Shown in pieces: positions 50,081 to 50,787 of a stretch of DNA of 50,787 bases. The stretch is taken from NCBI GenBank assembly GCA_947646095.1, contig CANSFI010000012.1:1-50787 (forward strand). Direction: 5' to 3'. Every line of letters starts with the position of its first letter. The stretch's first letter is position 1. The notes beneath the pieces are model-generated. The model was not told the DNA's origin and searched no databases. It was given only the letters and a program-made list of their open reading frames with translations. The position numbers were made by a program, and so were the translations under genes. Source of the DNA: an uncultured Mycoplasmatota bacterium. Lineage in GTDB: Bacteria > Bacillota_I > Bacilli_A > RF39 > UBA660.

Positions 50081-50353
50081 TTAAAAAAATTTTTGGTTTT
50101 CTTTTAATAAATATTCAATTATATTCGTTAATTTAGTTATTGTAATAATATCTGATAAATATTCATTATATAGATTTGAATCATTATCATAACAAGGTAA
50201 AACTATTTTATCTTTATCATTACTAATAATATTTTTATGTGGCTCATTTAATCCTAAATTAGAGTTATTAAAAACAATATTCTTTTCTGCAATATATTCT
50301 ATATTTAGTTTGGTAATATTTTTAATTCTTAATATCTTATTTTTTATACACAA
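50081..50353 (-). CDS. Hypothetical 90-aa ORF within repeat (decayed counterpart near 45950-46110)
   Basis: Open in this copy, degraded in the other. Confidence 0.35.
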   Translation of the reverse strand: MCIKNKILRIKNITKLNIEYIAEKNIVFNNSNLGLNEPHKNIISNDKDKIVLPCYDNDSNLYNEYLSDIITITKLTNIIEYLLKENQKFF

Positions 50354-50402
50354 AGGAATTCTAAAATTTCTATGGACACATTAATTTTATATACTAACCA
50401 CC
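50100..50402 (+). repeat. IS91-like left-end repeat, copy 2, with the first codons of the transposase (MDTLILYTNHLCK)
   Basis: See 45950-46195. Confidence 0.7.
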
Positions 50403-50482
50403 TTTGCAAAAAAAAGCCCATAATATCAAGTATTACGAACTTTTATTTATTTTTTGCACAAAAGTGTGCGTAAAATCCAAAA

Positions 50483-50559
50483 TGGGGCGAGTAAAGGGGA
50501 TCGAACCCTTGCATAACGGAACCACAATCCGCCGTGTTAACCACTTCACCATACTCGCC
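50483..50559 (-). tRNA. tRNA-His (GTG)
   Basis: G-1:C73 acceptor extension, anticodon GTG, encoded CCA. Confidence 0.95.
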
Positions 50560-50787
50560 AAGTACTACATGTAATATTTTATCAATAAATTAAACTTTTG
50601 ACAAGTATTTTTAAAATAAAACTTTTATTTTATTAAATGAAAATTAAGTTGGACACTAAAATTCATACTGTCCAAGTTAGTATTGCAATTACAATTTTAA
50701 TAAATTTGAATAGTTTTATATTAAAAAATGTAGGTAAAATAAAATGTCGGTTTTCCTACATTTTTAATGTGGTAAGATATACATCTA

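Overview
AT-rich, low-GC Firmicutes/Mollicutes-like chromosomal segment that appears to use the standard genetic code. Housekeeping content: a six-gene tRNA cluster, a tRNA-His, trpS, secA, hpf, a cold-shock protein gene, two P-type Ca2+-type ATPases, a DUF368/PopT-like transporter and an NFU-domain protein. Several accessory patches lie between these genes. The most notable is a rearranged agr-type quorum-sensing locus at about 32.1-36.5 kb. It has agrB plus a 40-aa AgrD-like propeptide that is missing from the ORF track. Convergent to these are two tandem paralogous AgrC-like GHKL kinases and one AgrA-like LytTR regulator. Other accessory features: (i) an AbiEi/AbiEii-like toxin-antitoxin pair flanked by an intact cupin gene and a decayed cupin copy that share a 118-bp near-identical direct repeat; (ii) a MerR/aldo-keto reductase/flavodoxin module with a textbook 19-bp-spacer MerR promoter and decayed flavodoxin copies; (iii) a RhuM/HNH/Fic island carrying two broken integrase ends; (iv) a pilin-like protein with a C-type-lectin/FGE-like C-terminus; (v) a probable Nudix-methyltransferase gene followed by a DUF218-HAM1 fusion interrupted at a poly-A run; (vi) a decayed IS91-like element with a second copy of its left end about 4.2 kb away. 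All calls come from reading the sequence; no database search was run.
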